Of a DNA stretch of 39,527 nt, positions 24,966-34,016 are shown piece by piece. Position 1 is the first letter of the stretch, and each line of letters begins with the position of its first letter. The notes under the pieces are model-generated. The model had not been told where the DNA came from and ran no database searches. It saw only the letters and a list, made by a program, of their open reading frames with translations. Both the position numbers and the translations under genes were made by a program. The DNA is from Marinobacter salicampi (GTDB lineage Bacteria > Pseudomonadota > Gammaproteobacteria > Pseudomonadales > Oleiphilaceae): assembly GCF_011074795.1 (NCBI RefSeq), contig NZ_JAAMPF010000015.1, forward strand, positions 1 through 39,527, in the 5' to 3' direction.

Positions 24966-24996
24966 ACTTGCCTCTTCTTCTGCTCTCCACTCTCGG

Positions 24997-25020
24997 CCAG
25001 CCTTCGGGCTGGTCTTTTTT
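24997..25020 (+). terminator. Intrinsic terminator after the Ig-like lipoprotein gene
   Basis: CCAGCC-TTCG-GGCTGG followed by TCTTTTTT is a standard rho-independent terminator about 30 bases after the stop codon. Confidence 0.85.
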
Positions 25021-25180
25021 GTGCCGCGAAACGGCTTTGCCCTCTTTTCCCCCCGGTGCCTTTTCCTGCTAATCTGGTTGCCTGTTGAAACCATTCCCGA
25101 ACCCGGGGGAGCCTGCAGAACAATCTGAAGGCCGCTGATGCGAAACGCTAACAATAAGACCACTTCTGGAGAGAGCACCC

Positions 25181-27475
25181 ATGGAAAACGGCACCCACTT
25201 GCGCACCTGTCATCTGTGCGAGGCCATGTGCGGCGTGGCCATTGAGGTCAAAGGCGGCCGTATCGCCTCCATTAAAGGCGATGAAAACGACCCCCTGAGC
25301 CATGGCCACATCTGCCCCAAGGCCGTGGCACTGCAGGATCTCCATGAAGACCCTGAGCGGCTCAAACGCCCCATGCGGCGAACCGAAGAGGGCTGGCAGG
25401 AAGTCAGCTGGGATGAAGCGCTTGACTACGTGGCGACGAATCTTCACCGGGTGCGCAAGGAGCATGGCAACAACGCGGTTGGCGCTTATATGGGCAACCC
25501 GAATGTGCACAACCACGGCGCCATGATTGCAACCCTGCCTTTCCTGCGGGCCCTGGGCACCCAGAACCGGTTCTCTGCCACCTCCAACGACCAGTTGCCC
25601 CATATGCTGGCGGCGCTGGAGATGTTTGGCCACCAGGTGCTGTTTCCCATTGCCGACATCGACCGTACTGACCTATTCATGTGCATCGGCGCCAACCCCA
25701 TGGCCTCCAACGGCAGTCTAATGACAGTGCCGGATTTCCGGGGCCGCATCAAAGCGCTCAAGGCCCGCGGCGGCAAGCTCGTGGTCATCGACCCGCGCCG
25801 TACGGAGACTGCCAGACTGGCGGATGATTTTCACTTTATACGCCCTGGCAGCGACGCCCTGCTGCTGATGGCCATGGTCAACTGTCTGTTTGAAGAAAAC
25901 AGGGTCAACCTGGCTCATGCGGAGCATTGGACCAAGGACGTGGATCTGGTCAGACTGGCGGCCCTGCCCTTTACCCCTGAGGCGGTCAGCCCCCATACCG
26001 GTATTTCTGCTGAAACGACCCGCAACCTCGCCCGGCAACTGGCCAACACACCCAAGACTGCGCTCTACGGCCGTATGGGCACCAGCACCCAGGCCCACGG
26101 TGGTGTCGCCACCTGGCTTATTTACGTGCTGAACATTCTGACCGGCAAGCTCGACATCCCGGGGGGCATGATGTTTACCCAGCCGGCAATAGACATGGTG
26201 GCCCTCGGGGCCATGTCTGGCCAGAAAGGCCATTTCGGCCGTCGCACCAGCCGGGTCAAAGGTCTGCCGGAATTTGGTGGCGAGTTCCCCTCCAGTACCA
26301 TCGCCGATGAAATTCTGACTCCGGGAGAGGGACAGATCCGTGCCTTTGTCACCGTGGCCGGCAATCCCCTGCTTTCCAGCCCAAATGGCGGCCGTCTTGA
26401 GGAGGCGTTCAGTCAGCTCGATTTCATGGTATCGGTTGATTACTACCTCAATGAAACCACCCGTCACGCAAACATTATCCTGCCGCCCACGGCGGCGCTG
26501 GAACGCAGCCACTATGATCTGATTTTCAGTATGTTTGGGGTCCACAACACGGCCAAGTACAGCGAGGCCCTGTTCAACCCGGGGCCCGATGCCCGCCATG
26601 ACTGGCAGATACTGCTTGAACTGGCCCACCGGCTGGAGAAAAAGCGTAGCGGTGGTCGCCTGCCGTTACGCTCAGAACTTGGCTGGCGTGCGTTCAAGCA
26701 GGTCGGGCCTGATCCGCTGCTGGACCTGATGCTGCGCAGCGGCCCCTACGGCACGAACGTGGGAGCTGTCAGGCCTCTGGTTCAGCCGGTGGTGGACCTG
26801 TTGATGGACGTATTACCCAAGACCCACCCCTTGCGCAGCCTGGCGCGCCTGAGCCCACTCGACCGCCGCTGGCGGGATCTGCCAAAAGGGCTTTCCCTGG
26901 CCACACTGAAGGACAACCCGAGCGGTATTGACCTGGGGCCTCTTCGCCCCTGCATGCCAGACCGGCTGTTCACCCGGGATGGCAAGGTCAACCTGGCCCC
27001 GAGGCGTTACCTTCGTGACCTCGACCGCCTGCACGTCCGCATGACGCAACCGGTGAATGAGGATCTGCTGCTGATCGGCCGCCGCCACGTTCGCAGCAAT
27101 AATTCGTGGATGCACAACAGCCAGCGTCTGGTAAAAGGTAAAGACCGGTGCACCCTGATGATCAACCCGGAAGACGCCGCCCGCTATGGTCTGGCTGCCG
27201 GTGACAGCGCCGAGGTCACGACGGAAGCCGGCGCCATCGTGCTGCCGGTGGAGATTACCGAGGACCTGATGGCCGGAGTGGTGTCCATCCCCCATGGCTG
27301 GGGCCATACCCGCCAGGGCACGCAACAGACAGTTGCCGAGGCTCATGCCGGCGCCAGCATCAATGATGTGATCCGCGATGACCAGGTCGATCCTCTGTGC
27401 GGCACCTCGGTACTGAACGGGCAGGCGGTTACCGTCAGGGCCTGGAAAGCCGAACCGGCGTGCAAGCTGGCCTGA
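25181..27475 (+). CDS. Molybdopterin-dependent oxidoreductase (formate-dehydrogenase-like)
   Basis: A 764-residue DMSO-reductase-superfamily enzyme. The N-terminus binds a [4Fe-4S] cluster through C10, C13, C17 and C45 (CHLCEAMC and HICPKA). Molybdopterin-guanine-dinucleotide regions follow, with DPRRTET and the C-terminal MoCo domain starting about residue 630 (LLLIGRRHVRSNNSWMHN). At the usual metal-ligand loop (131-138) the sequence reads FSATSNDQ, so there is no Cys or Sec ligand and Ser or Asp may take its place. No Tat signal is present, so it is cytoplasmic. No partner subunit or accessory gene is adjacent. The substrate is unknown. Confidence 0.82.
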   Translation: MENGTHLRTCHLCEAMCGVAIEVKGGRIASIKGDENDPLSHGHICPKAVALQDLHEDPERLKRPMRRTEEGWQEVSWDEALDYVATNLHRVRKEHGNNAVGAYMGNPNVHNHGAMIATLPFLRALGTQNRFSATSNDQLPHMLAALEMFGHQVLFPIADIDRTDLFMCIGANPMASNGSLMTVPDFRGRIKALKARGGKLVVIDPRRTETARLADDFHFIRPGSDALLLMAMVNCLFEENRVNLAHAEHWTKDVDLVRLAALPFTPEAVSPHTGISAETTRNLARQLANTPKTALYGRMGTSTQAHGGVATWLIYVLNILTGKLDIPGGMMFTQPAIDMVALGAMSGQKGHFGRRTSRVKGLPEFGGEFPSSTIADEILTPGEGQIRAFVTVAGNPLLSSPNGGRLEEAFSQLDFMVSVDYYLNETTRHANIILPPTAALERSHYDLIFSMFGVHNTAKYSEALFNPGPDARHDWQILLELAHRLEKKRSGGRLPLRSELGWRAFKQVGPDPLLDLMLRSGPYGTNVGAVRPLVQPVVDLLMDVLPKTHPLRSLARLSPLDRRWRDLPKGLSLATLKDNPSGIDLGPLRPCMPDRLFTRDGKVNLAPRRYLRDLDRLHVRMTQPVNEDLLLIGRRHVRSNNSWMHNSQRLVKGKDRCTLMINPEDAARYGLAAGDSAEVTTEAGAIVLPVEITEDLMAGVVSIPHGWGHTRQGTQQTVAEAHAGASINDVIRDDQVDPLCGTSVLNGQAVTVRAWKAEPACKLA

Positions 27476-27532
27476 ACACCGGCCGTTGATCCAGACCCTG
27501 ACAAGGCCAACGTCTGCGGGTGTCCGTATGAG

Positions 27533-27564
27533 TGGATAAGAGGGTATGATTACCCTCTTATCCA
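27533..27564. repeat. 14-bp perfect hairpin before the DUF2489 gene
   Basis: TGGATAAGAGGGTA and TACCCTCTTATCCA pair perfectly around TGAT, 25 bases before the next start codon. There is no T run, so it is not a standard terminator. It may be a regulatory structure in the leader or an operator. Confidence 0.55.
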
Positions 27565-27588
27565 TCCCAACCGAAGTAAGGAATGCCC

Positions 27589-28044
27589 ATGCCCGTTTGG
27601 CTCCAATGGACGCTCGTCCTGACAGGACTTGCCGTGGCTTTGCTGCTGGTCGCCTTTATAACCAGGCAAATGCGGATCCTGCGGCAGGACAAGGTCAGAG
27701 CGTCACGCAACAAAGCCTTCCAGGATGAGCGACGGAGCTCGATGATCGAAAGTATACAGGTGCTGGCCATGGCCATTGAGCAGGATCAGGTGGAATATTC
27801 CGAAGCCTGTCTTCGCATCAAGGGCCTATTGGACCACCTGGCGCCGGAGTTACTGAGCCAGACGCCCTACCGTGTTTTTCAGGAGATGCATGAGCAGCTT
27901 GAGCACATGCCAACCCACAAGGCCCGCCAGGACACGGACGTGAAATTCGTGGAGAAGATGGACCGTGAGCGCCACGCCCTGGAAGCACAGCATTCAGATG
28001 CTATCCGAAGAGCAGCTACCGCCATACGCCATCACCGTTTCTGA
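27589..28044 (+). CDS. DUF2489 single-span membrane protein
   Basis: The 151-residue protein has one N-terminal span (LQWTLVLTGLAVALLLVAFI) followed by a cytoplasmic helical domain (RRSSMIESIQVLAMAIEQDQ; YSEACLRIKGLLDHLAP; YRVFQEMHEQLEHMP), the DUF2489 pattern. Its biochemical role is unknown. I chose ATG 27589 since TAAGGA is correctly spaced for it and touches the ATG two codons upstream. The gene converges on the HDOD gene, with a short palindromic gap between. Confidence 0.8.
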   Translation: MPVWLQWTLVLTGLAVALLLVAFITRQMRILRQDKVRASRNKAFQDERRSSMIESIQVLAMAIEQDQVEYSEACLRIKGLLDHLAPELLSQTPYRVFQEMHEQLEHMPTHKARQDTDVKFVEKMDRERHALEAQHSDAIRRAATAIRHHRF

Positions 28045-28048
28045 CAGG

Positions 28049-28070
28049 AGGGCTGATCAGCCCTTCGGGC
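28049..28070. terminator. Palindromic gap between convergent genes
   Basis: AGGGCTGATCAGCCCT (28049-28064) is a 16-bp perfect dyad, overlapping GCCCTTCGGGC. It lies between the stop codons of the DUF2489 and HDOD genes and may end transcription from both sides, although no T run is present. Confidence 0.4.
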
Positions 28071-28090
28071 CAACAGGAAAGGCAAGACTG

Positions 28091-29458
28091 TCAGCTGTTC
28101 ATCATGCCGGCCATTGCCATGATCGCGGCGCGATTATCCACCAGGTCGTCGAACTGTTCCGCGACTTTTTGACGGTCCAGCCCCAGACGGTCGTAGAATT
28201 CATCCGAGACTTCCTCCGCCGCGCCCAAAGGAATACCCCGGGCAATCAGGAGCTGTCTGCCAAGCCAGAGCAGGTGCGCGTAAACCGCATGGTCGCCTTC
28301 ATACCCGGGATTCTTCTGGTGCCGGATAGCGACGTTGATCTCCTCCGGCATACCCCAATTACTCATCAACTGGGCACCGATCTGTTCCCGCGTAATTCCC
28401 AGCAGGTATTGCTCGACAACGGACGTGTCCAGATGGGCATTGACCTCCCAGCAGCGGCAGGCAAGTTTGAAGTGAGGCGGAAAAACCTGGGCCAGTACGA
28501 GGTAGCCAAAGTTGTGCAGCAAGCCGGCAAGATAGGCGAGCCCAAACGCGGGGCGCTCCGTGCGACGCATCATGCTGGCCAGTATGCCGGCGGACTGGGC
28601 CTGCCAGATGGCCTGCTGCCAGTAGCCCAGGTAACCTTCCGGCTGATCTGAAGGCTGTTTAAGGGCGCGCCCGAGGGCAAGCCCCATGGCAAGGTTCATG
28701 ACCAGGTCAAATCCCAGCACCCTGGATACGGCGTCGTGTACCGACCGCAACTGGCCGGCAGCAGCATAGAACGAAGAAGACGCCCAACTGACCACCTGGG
28801 CGGCCAGGCTCGGGTCGCTTTCGACCACATCCACCAGGTCACCCATAACCGCGTTGGGATTGACTCGCAGATGAATTATTCGCTGGGCGGTTTCAGGCAG
28901 GGGTGGTAATTCCAGAGTGTCGTCAAGACGTTGCTGGATACGAAGGCCTGTAAAACGCTTGAGTGCCGAGTGCAGCTGCTCCCGATCGTTTTCCGGATGC
29001 GCCAGATTGACGTTGATCGCCGCCAGCGAAACCGCAAAATTGCACCGGCGGGCATCTGCCAGGAGCGCATCAATCGCCGGTTTGTCCAGTCTTACGCAAG
29101 CTCCCTGATCGGTAAGCTCAAGGATCACCTCGGGCATGTCGTCGACCCGGGTGTCCACCACGGTGGCCAGCCCTGTCAGCGTGGGTAATGCCGGCAGATC
29201 CGCCGCCAGCTCAAGACCTGCTAGGATACGGGCGTACTTCTTGCGGGAAATCAGCCGGAGATCCCGGGACAGCGACTTGTTAAGAGCCGCGAGGTCCACC
29301 AGATCCTGACGCCGGGAGATTACCTGTAGCTGGCCCTGGTCATCTTCCAGCAGAACCATGCGTAACACAGCTGCTCCGGGCAACCCGTTGGCTTCGGTCA
29401 ACGTCAGTTCCGGCGCCAGCCTGTCGAGGGCTGTCTGGAGCGCGACGGGTAATTCCAT
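28091..29458 (-). CDS. HDOD signalling protein with N-terminal YbaK-like domain
   Basis: A 455-residue cytoplasmic protein. The first part (about 1-150) resembles YbaK-type aminoacyl-tRNA deacylase domains, with LAALNKSLSRDLRLISRKK and TVVDTRVDD. The second half is an HDOD domain: LPPLPETAQRIIHLRVNPN, ESDPSLAAQVVSWASSSFYA, VLGFDLVMNLAMGLALG and GLLHNFGYLVL. HDOD domains lack the full HD metal-binding set and usually serve in signalling. I chose ATG 29458 because GGGGAAG precedes it; a longer frame would overlap recG. It lies just downstream of recG on the same strand. Confidence 0.82.
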   Translation of the reverse strand: MELPVALQTALDRLAPELTLTEANGLPGAAVLRMVLLEDDQGQLQVISRRQDLVDLAALNKSLSRDLRLISRKKYARILAGLELAADLPALPTLTGLATVVDTRVDDMPEVILELTDQGACVRLDKPAIDALLADARRCNFAVSLAAINVNLAHPENDREQLHSALKRFTGLRIQQRLDDTLELPPLPETAQRIIHLRVNPNAVMGDLVDVVESDPSLAAQVVSWASSSFYAAAGQLRSVHDAVSRVLGFDLVMNLAMGLALGRALKQPSDQPEGYLGYWQQAIWQAQSAGILASMMRRTERPAFGLAYLAGLLHNFGYLVLAQVFPPHFKLACRCWEVNAHLDTSVVEQYLLGITREQIGAQLMSNWGMPEEINVAIRHQKNPGYEGDHAVYAHLLWLGRQLLIARGIPLGAAEEVSDEFYDRLGLDRQKVAEQFDDLVDNRAAIMAMAGMMNS

Positions 29459-29504
29459 GGTCTTCCCCTGTATCTTTAAAGGCAGCGGTCTGTAAGTCTG
29501 ACCT

Positions 29505-31580
29505 TTACACGTCGCCATAGCGAATTCGTTCCCCCAGCCAGCGCCTTACAAGACCGTCGACACAGCGGGCGTCATGCATCAGGCCGGGGGCGAGATGGCG
29601 GACGGTTTCGATCCAGCCCTTGTCGCGTTCAAAATCTGCCAGCCGGAATTGCATAATGCCGGTCTGCCGGGTTCCCAGCACTTCGCCCGGGCCCCGTATT
29701 TCAAGGTCTTTTTCTGCAATGACAAAACCATCCTGGCTCTCCCGAAGCGCCTGCAGCCGGGCACGGCCGTTCTGGGACAGGGGCGGGTGGTACATAAGAA
29801 CACAGAAACTCGCCTCCTCCCCTCGCCCCACCCGGCCCCGAAGCTGATGCAGCTGGGCCAGGCCGAGACGCTCTGGGTTTTCGATAATAATGAGCGAGGC
29901 ATTGGGCACATCGACCCCCACCTCAATTACCGTGGTGGCCACCAGCAGGTCGAGCTGGCCTTCCTTGAACCGATGCATGATGTCCGCTTTGTCGCCGGCT
30001 TTCAGGCGGCCATGGACGAGCCCCACGCTCAGTTCCGGCAGGCGTTCAGCCAGAGCCTCGGCGGTTACTTCCGCGGCCTGGCACTGCAAGGCTTCGGACT
30101 CCTCAATCAGGGTGCAGACCCAGTAGGCCTGGCGGCCCCGGCCACAGGCCTCCCGCACCCTTTCGATAATGTCGTCCCGGCGCCCATCCGGCAGCACCAC
30201 CGTTTCTATGGGTTTACGGCCGGGGGGGAGCTCATCGATCACCGACGTATCCAGGTCTGCGTAGGCGCTCATGGCCAGAGTTCGCGGGATAGGTGTCGCC
30301 GTCATGATGAGCTGGTGAGGAGCCAGTTCGTTGCCCACTCCTTTTTCTTTCAGGGCCAGCCTCTGGTGAACCCCGAACCGGTGCTGCTCGTCAACAATGA
30401 CCAGCCCCAGCCGGTCAAAGTTCACATCATTCTGGAACAGGGCATGGGTGCCGATCACCATGGCCGCTTCACCGCTGGCAATCTGTTCAAGCGCAGCCAG
30501 ACGGGCCTTGCCTTTGATCTTGCCGGACAGCCAGGCCAGCTTGATCCCCAGTGGCTCAAGCCAGTCCCGAAAGTTGGCAAAATGCTGTTCAGCCAGAATT
30601 TCCGTCGGCGCCATCAGCGCCACCTGAACACCGGAGCCAATGGCCTGAAGCGCAGCCAGGGCAGCTACTACGGTCTTGCCGGAGCCGACATCACCCTGCA
30701 CCAGACGAAGCATGGGCAGGGGCTGGCTCAGGTCCTGCCGGATTTCCGTGAGCACCCGCTGCTGGGCCCCGGTAAGCTGAAAATGCAGGGCCTCAAGGAA
30801 TTGCTCGGTCAGGTTACCCCGGGGCAGCAGTGGCAATGCTCGACGCGCCTGTATCTGCTCCCGCACCCGTAAAAGGCTCAACTGATGCGCAAGCAGTTCC
30901 TCCATCACCAGCCTTTGCTGAGCCGGATGCCGGCCTTCCATAAGCAGGTGCACGGGCGCGTCTGCCGGAGGTGCATGCACCAGCGCCACGGCGGCGGAGA
31001 TGTCGGGCAGCTGGTAGTCGGCAAGCAGGGCCGGCGGCAACCAGTCCCTGATCGGATAACGGTGAAGATAGTCCAGCGCCTGCTGGCATAAAGCTCGTAC
31101 CCGCGGCTGCTGGATGCCCTCCGTCAGCGGGTAGATCGGCGTCAGGGTCGCCTTGTCCTGCTCGGGCATGGCTCCGGGATTGACCTGGTACTCCGGATGG
31201 TAGAACTCATAGCCGGCCCGGCCCGGACGCACCTCACCATAGCAGCGGACGACCTGGCCCTCGGCCAGCATAGTCTTTTGGGCGGCATTGAAGTGAAAGA
31301 ACCTCATAACCAGGAAACCGGAGCTGTCCTTCAGGGTTACCTGCAGACTCCGGCGGCGACCCATGACCAGGTCAGACTTGACCACCTCACCCTCAACCAC
31401 GGCAACGTCGCCAACCCGAAGGCTACCCATGGAGATAACCCGGGTCCGGTCCTCATAGCGGTGGGGAAGATGGAACAGGAGGTCCTGCAGGGAGAGGATT
31501 CCCAGCTTTGACAATGTACCTGCCAGAGCCGAACCCACACCTTTCAGAGCCGTAACCTGGATATCATCCAGAGACGTCAT
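29505..31580 (-). CDS. recG: ATP-dependent DNA helicase RecG
   Basis: The 691-residue helicase remodels stalled replication forks and branched DNA. It has the N-terminal wedge domain (LKGVGSALAGTLSKLGILS, then FHLPHRYEDRT), Walker A GDVGSGKT, the DExH-like VDEQHRFG motif, TATPIPRTLAM, and the C-terminal motifs IEVGVDVPNA and QLRGRVGRG. I chose ATG 31580, behind GAGG, over a frame 32 codons longer that runs into oxyR. The start lies eight bases after the oxyR stop, so the two genes are co-transcribed, an order also seen in Pseudomonas. Length and motifs are normal. Confidence 0.95.
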   Translation of the reverse strand: MTSLDDIQVTALKGVGSALAGTLSKLGILSLQDLLFHLPHRYEDRTRVISMGSLRVGDVAVVEGEVVKSDLVMGRRRSLQVTLKDSSGFLVMRFFHFNAAQKTMLAEGQVVRCYGEVRPGRAGYEFYHPEYQVNPGAMPEQDKATLTPIYPLTEGIQQPRVRALCQQALDYLHRYPIRDWLPPALLADYQLPDISAAVALVHAPPADAPVHLLMEGRHPAQQRLVMEELLAHQLSLLRVREQIQARRALPLLPRGNLTEQFLEALHFQLTGAQQRVLTEIRQDLSQPLPMLRLVQGDVGSGKTVVAALAALQAIGSGVQVALMAPTEILAEQHFANFRDWLEPLGIKLAWLSGKIKGKARLAALEQIASGEAAMVIGTHALFQNDVNFDRLGLVIVDEQHRFGVHQRLALKEKGVGNELAPHQLIMTATPIPRTLAMSAYADLDTSVIDELPPGRKPIETVVLPDGRRDDIIERVREACGRGRQAYWVCTLIEESEALQCQAAEVTAEALAERLPELSVGLVHGRLKAGDKADIMHRFKEGQLDLLVATTVIEVGVDVPNASLIIIENPERLGLAQLHQLRGRVGRGEEASFCVLMYHPPLSQNGRARLQALRESQDGFVIAEKDLEIRGPGEVLGTRQTGIMQFRLADFERDKGWIETVRHLAPGLMHDARCVDGLVRRWLGERIRYGDV

Positions 31581-31587
31581 CAGGGCC

Positions 31588-32547
31588 TCATGCGCTGGCA
31601 GCGGCCGTGGCAGGTGTGGTCTTTGCAGCTTTTTCAATAACCCGACACTGGCTTGCGGCCAGCGACAGTATGTCAATCGCCTTTGGCCTGGGGAAGGTCA
31701 CCCGCCAGGCCAGTGCCACGGTACGATAGGGCACGGGCGCCACGAATGGCCGCACTGCGAGTATGTTCTCCTGATACTTAACCGCTGTTGCGGCAGACAG
31801 GGGCAGCACCGTGACCCCCAGGCCGGACGCCACCATGTGCCTGATGGTTTCCAGTGAGCTGCCCTCGGTGACCAGAGCCGGGCCAGACGCGGCTCTGTCG
31901 GTTACCGCTTTCACCAGAGGCGGACAGGACTCCAGCACCTGGTCCCGGAAACAGTGGCCCGGGCCCAGAAGCAGAAGCTGCTCCTTTGACAGCTCTTCGG
32001 CGGTCAGGGCTTTTTTCTTTGTCAGCGGGTGGTCACCGGGTAACAGTACGACGAAAGGTTCGTCGTACAGGGGCAGAGTGACGATCTCGGGTTCTTCGAA
32101 CGGCAATGCGATGATGATGGCGTCCAGTTCCGACTGGCGTAGCTTGACCCGCAGGTTGGCCGTGTAGTTTTCCTCGATAAACAGGGACATTTCCGGTGCC
32201 GCGCGCCGGAGTTCTGGCAACAGGTGAGGAAATAGATACGGGCCAATGGTATAGATGGCGCCGACTTTCAGGGGCGAGCTGAGCTGGTTCTTGCCATCCT
32301 GGGCCATGTCCCGGATCAGGCCCACCTGGTCCAGCACACGCTGGGCCTGCTCAATGATTCTCTGACCGGTATCGGTGATACGGATATTGCTCTTGCTACG
32401 TTCGAACAAGGGAATGCCGAGCTCGTCTTCCAGTTTTTTGACCGCCACACTCAGGGTGGGCTGACTGACATGACATCGTTCAGCAGCCCGGCCAAAATGC
32501 TTCTCACGGGCAAGGGTGACAATATAGCGTAACTCGGTCAGTGTCAT
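31588..32547 (-). CDS. oxyR: Hydrogen-peroxide sensor OxyR
   Basis: A 319-residue LysR-family activator. The N-terminal helix-turn-helix spans about 18-40 (FGRAAERCHVSQPTLSVAVK). The redox pair C199 and C208 (GHCFRDQVLESC) sits at exactly the E. coli positions with eight residues between, so peroxide should form the activating disulfide. The regulon would include catalase and peroxiredoxin genes, none of which is in this window. It heads an operon with recG and is divergent from an SDR gene across about 60 bases, where autoregulatory binding is expected. Confidence 0.93.
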   Translation of the reverse strand: MTLTELRYIVTLAREKHFGRAAERCHVSQPTLSVAVKKLEDELGIPLFERSKSNIRITDTGQRIIEQAQRVLDQVGLIRDMAQDGKNQLSSPLKVGAIYTIGPYLFPHLLPELRRAAPEMSLFIEENYTANLRVKLRQSELDAIIIALPFEEPEIVTLPLYDEPFVVLLPGDHPLTKKKALTAEELSKEQLLLLGPGHCFRDQVLESCPPLVKAVTDRAASGPALVTEGSSLETIRHMVASGLGVTVLPLSAATAVKYQENILAVRPFVAPVPYRTVALAWRVTFPRPKAIDILSLAASQCRVIEKAAKTTPATAAASA

Positions 32548-32609
32548 GACAGCTCCGATGCGGGAAATACACTCGTTTATCGCATACAGAATAAGGATTG
32601 AAGCAGACT

Positions 32610-33491
32610 ATGGCAATCACTGAAAACACAAAGGGAGCCCGGATTCTTGTGGCCGGATGCGGCAACCTGGGCGGTATGATCGCCAGGCGTCTGAGTCAGA
32701 GCCACACTGTTTTCGGCTTGAGAAGAAATGCGGCCGCCGTACCGGATACCGTGATACCGGTTGCCGCGGACCTCCTTGATGCCGAGGCTCTGACAAAGGC
32801 CGTGCCTCGGGCCCTGGACGTCATCATCTACTGCTTGGCCCCCTCAAGCTACGATGAGACGGGCTATGAAAACGCTTACGTCAATGGTCTGATCAACCTG
32901 CTGGCAGCCAGCGACGGTTCCACCCTCAGGCAGCTGGTCTATATCAGCAGCACCAGCGTCTACCACCAGAACGACGATAGCTGGGTAGACGAGACCAGCG
33001 CTACCGAGCCACGGCGCTTCAGCGGTCAGTGTGTACTTGCGGGCGAACAATTGGCATTGGCCAGCGGATTCCAATCAACGGTGGTGCGCTTCAGCGGTAT
33101 CTATGGCCCCAGCCGTCGACGCTTTCTTGAGGCGGTAACCAAAGGTGAGATGGCACCCAGCAAGCCGGCACCTTACAGCAACCGAATACACGAGCATGAT
33201 GCCGCGCGGGCGGTCACCCATCTGGTCCAACTGGCCCTGGGCGGAGAGAGGATCGAGCCCTGCTACCTGGCCAGTGACAACGAGCCTGCACGTCTTGACG
33301 AGGTGGTGGCATGGGTCCGTTCGCAGATCCCGAGCGAAGCTCCCAAGCCCGATGCCCGAACTGGTGGCCGGGCAGGCAGCAAGCGGTGCAGCAATCAGCG
33401 CCTGCGTGACTCCGGGTTTGTGTTCGACTACCCGGACTACCGGGCCGGTTATGGCGAAATGATCAGTCAGGGAATGGCCGGGGGTAACTAG
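32610..33491 (+). CDS. NAD-dependent epimerase/YeeZ-like SDR protein
   Basis: A 293-residue Rossmann-fold protein: nucleotide-binding ILVAGCGNLGGMIARRL near the start, VAADLLDAEAL, then LVYISSTSVYHQNDDSWVDE and VVRFSGIYGP, which match extended-SDR/YeeZ-type sugar-nucleotide or cofactor enzymes. The usual YxxxK catalytic pair is not evident where expected, since the SSTSVY region is followed by FSGQCVLAGEQLAL, so activity may differ. I chose ATG 32610; a TTG four codons earlier overlaps the ribosome binding site. It is divergent from oxyR. The substrate is unknown. Confidence 0.75.
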   Translation: MAITENTKGARILVAGCGNLGGMIARRLSQSHTVFGLRRNAAAVPDTVIPVAADLLDAEALTKAVPRALDVIIYCLAPSSYDETGYENAYVNGLINLLAASDGSTLRQLVYISSTSVYHQNDDSWVDETSATEPRRFSGQCVLAGEQLALASGFQSTVVRFSGIYGPSRRRFLEAVTKGEMAPSKPAPYSNRIHEHDAARAVTHLVQLALGGERIEPCYLASDNEPARLDEVVAWVRSQIPSEAPKPDARTGGRAGSKRCSNQRLRDSGFVFDYPDYRAGYGEMISQGMAGGN

Positions 33492-33514
33492 CCGCCCGAC
33501 CTGGTCCGGGTGCC

Positions 33515-33901
33515 TTAGCTCAGCACCATTATGCCATCCATTTCTACCGGAACGCCCTTGGGCAGGCCGGAGACCTCAATGGCTGCGCGGGCCGGGTATG
33601 GCTCCTGGAAGTAGGTCGCCATGACTTCGTTGACGGTTGCGAAATTGCTCAGGTCGGTCATGTAGATATTGAGCTTGACGATATCCTGCAGCCGCCCGCC
33701 CGACGCTTCGCAGACCGCCTTGAGATTCTCGAAAACCTGACGGGTCTTGGCGGCGAAGTCACCTGCCACCACTTCCATGGTTTCCGGCACCAGCGGTATC
33801 TGGCCAGACAGGTACACGGTATCACCGGCCTTTACCGCCTGAGAGTATGTGCCGATAGCCTCGGGCGCATTGTCTGTCTGAATCACCGATTTATTGGTCA
33901 T
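33515..33901 (-). CDS. ridA: Enamine/imine deaminase RidA
   Basis: A 128-residue RidA (YjgF/UK114) protein that hydrolyses reactive enamine and imine intermediates made by PLP enzymes such as threonine dehydratase. Family motifs are clear: [45 protein letters not shown] and the C-terminal [20 protein letters not shown], including the conserved Arg that binds the substrate carboxylate. I chose ATG 33901, since the frame upstream has no family similarity. It lies downstream of spoT on the same strand, an order common in gammaproteobacteria. Confidence 0.95.
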   Translation of the reverse strand: MTNKSVIQTDNAPEAIGTYSQAVKAGDTVYLSGQIPLVPETMEVVAGDFAAKTRQVFENLKAVCEASGGRLQDIVKLNIYMTDLSNFATVNEVMATYFQEPYPARAAIEVSGLPKGVPVEMDGIMVLS

Positions 33902-34016
33902 GTCCTTGGATCCTATCTGGAAAATGAGCCACTTTGGCTGAAACGGAAAAGGCAAACGAAAAACAGTTATCCTCTCCCCTCGTCCCATAGCTGTCAACTG
34001 ACGGGTAAGTCAGGGC

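Noticed and set aside
25718..26629. 303-codon minus-strand frame
   Set aside because: It is antisense to the molybdopterin enzyme gene and reads as a composition artefact.
29574..30872. Long 432-codon plus-strand frame
   Set aside because: It is the antisense shadow of recG in high-GC DNA; recG has all its motifs.
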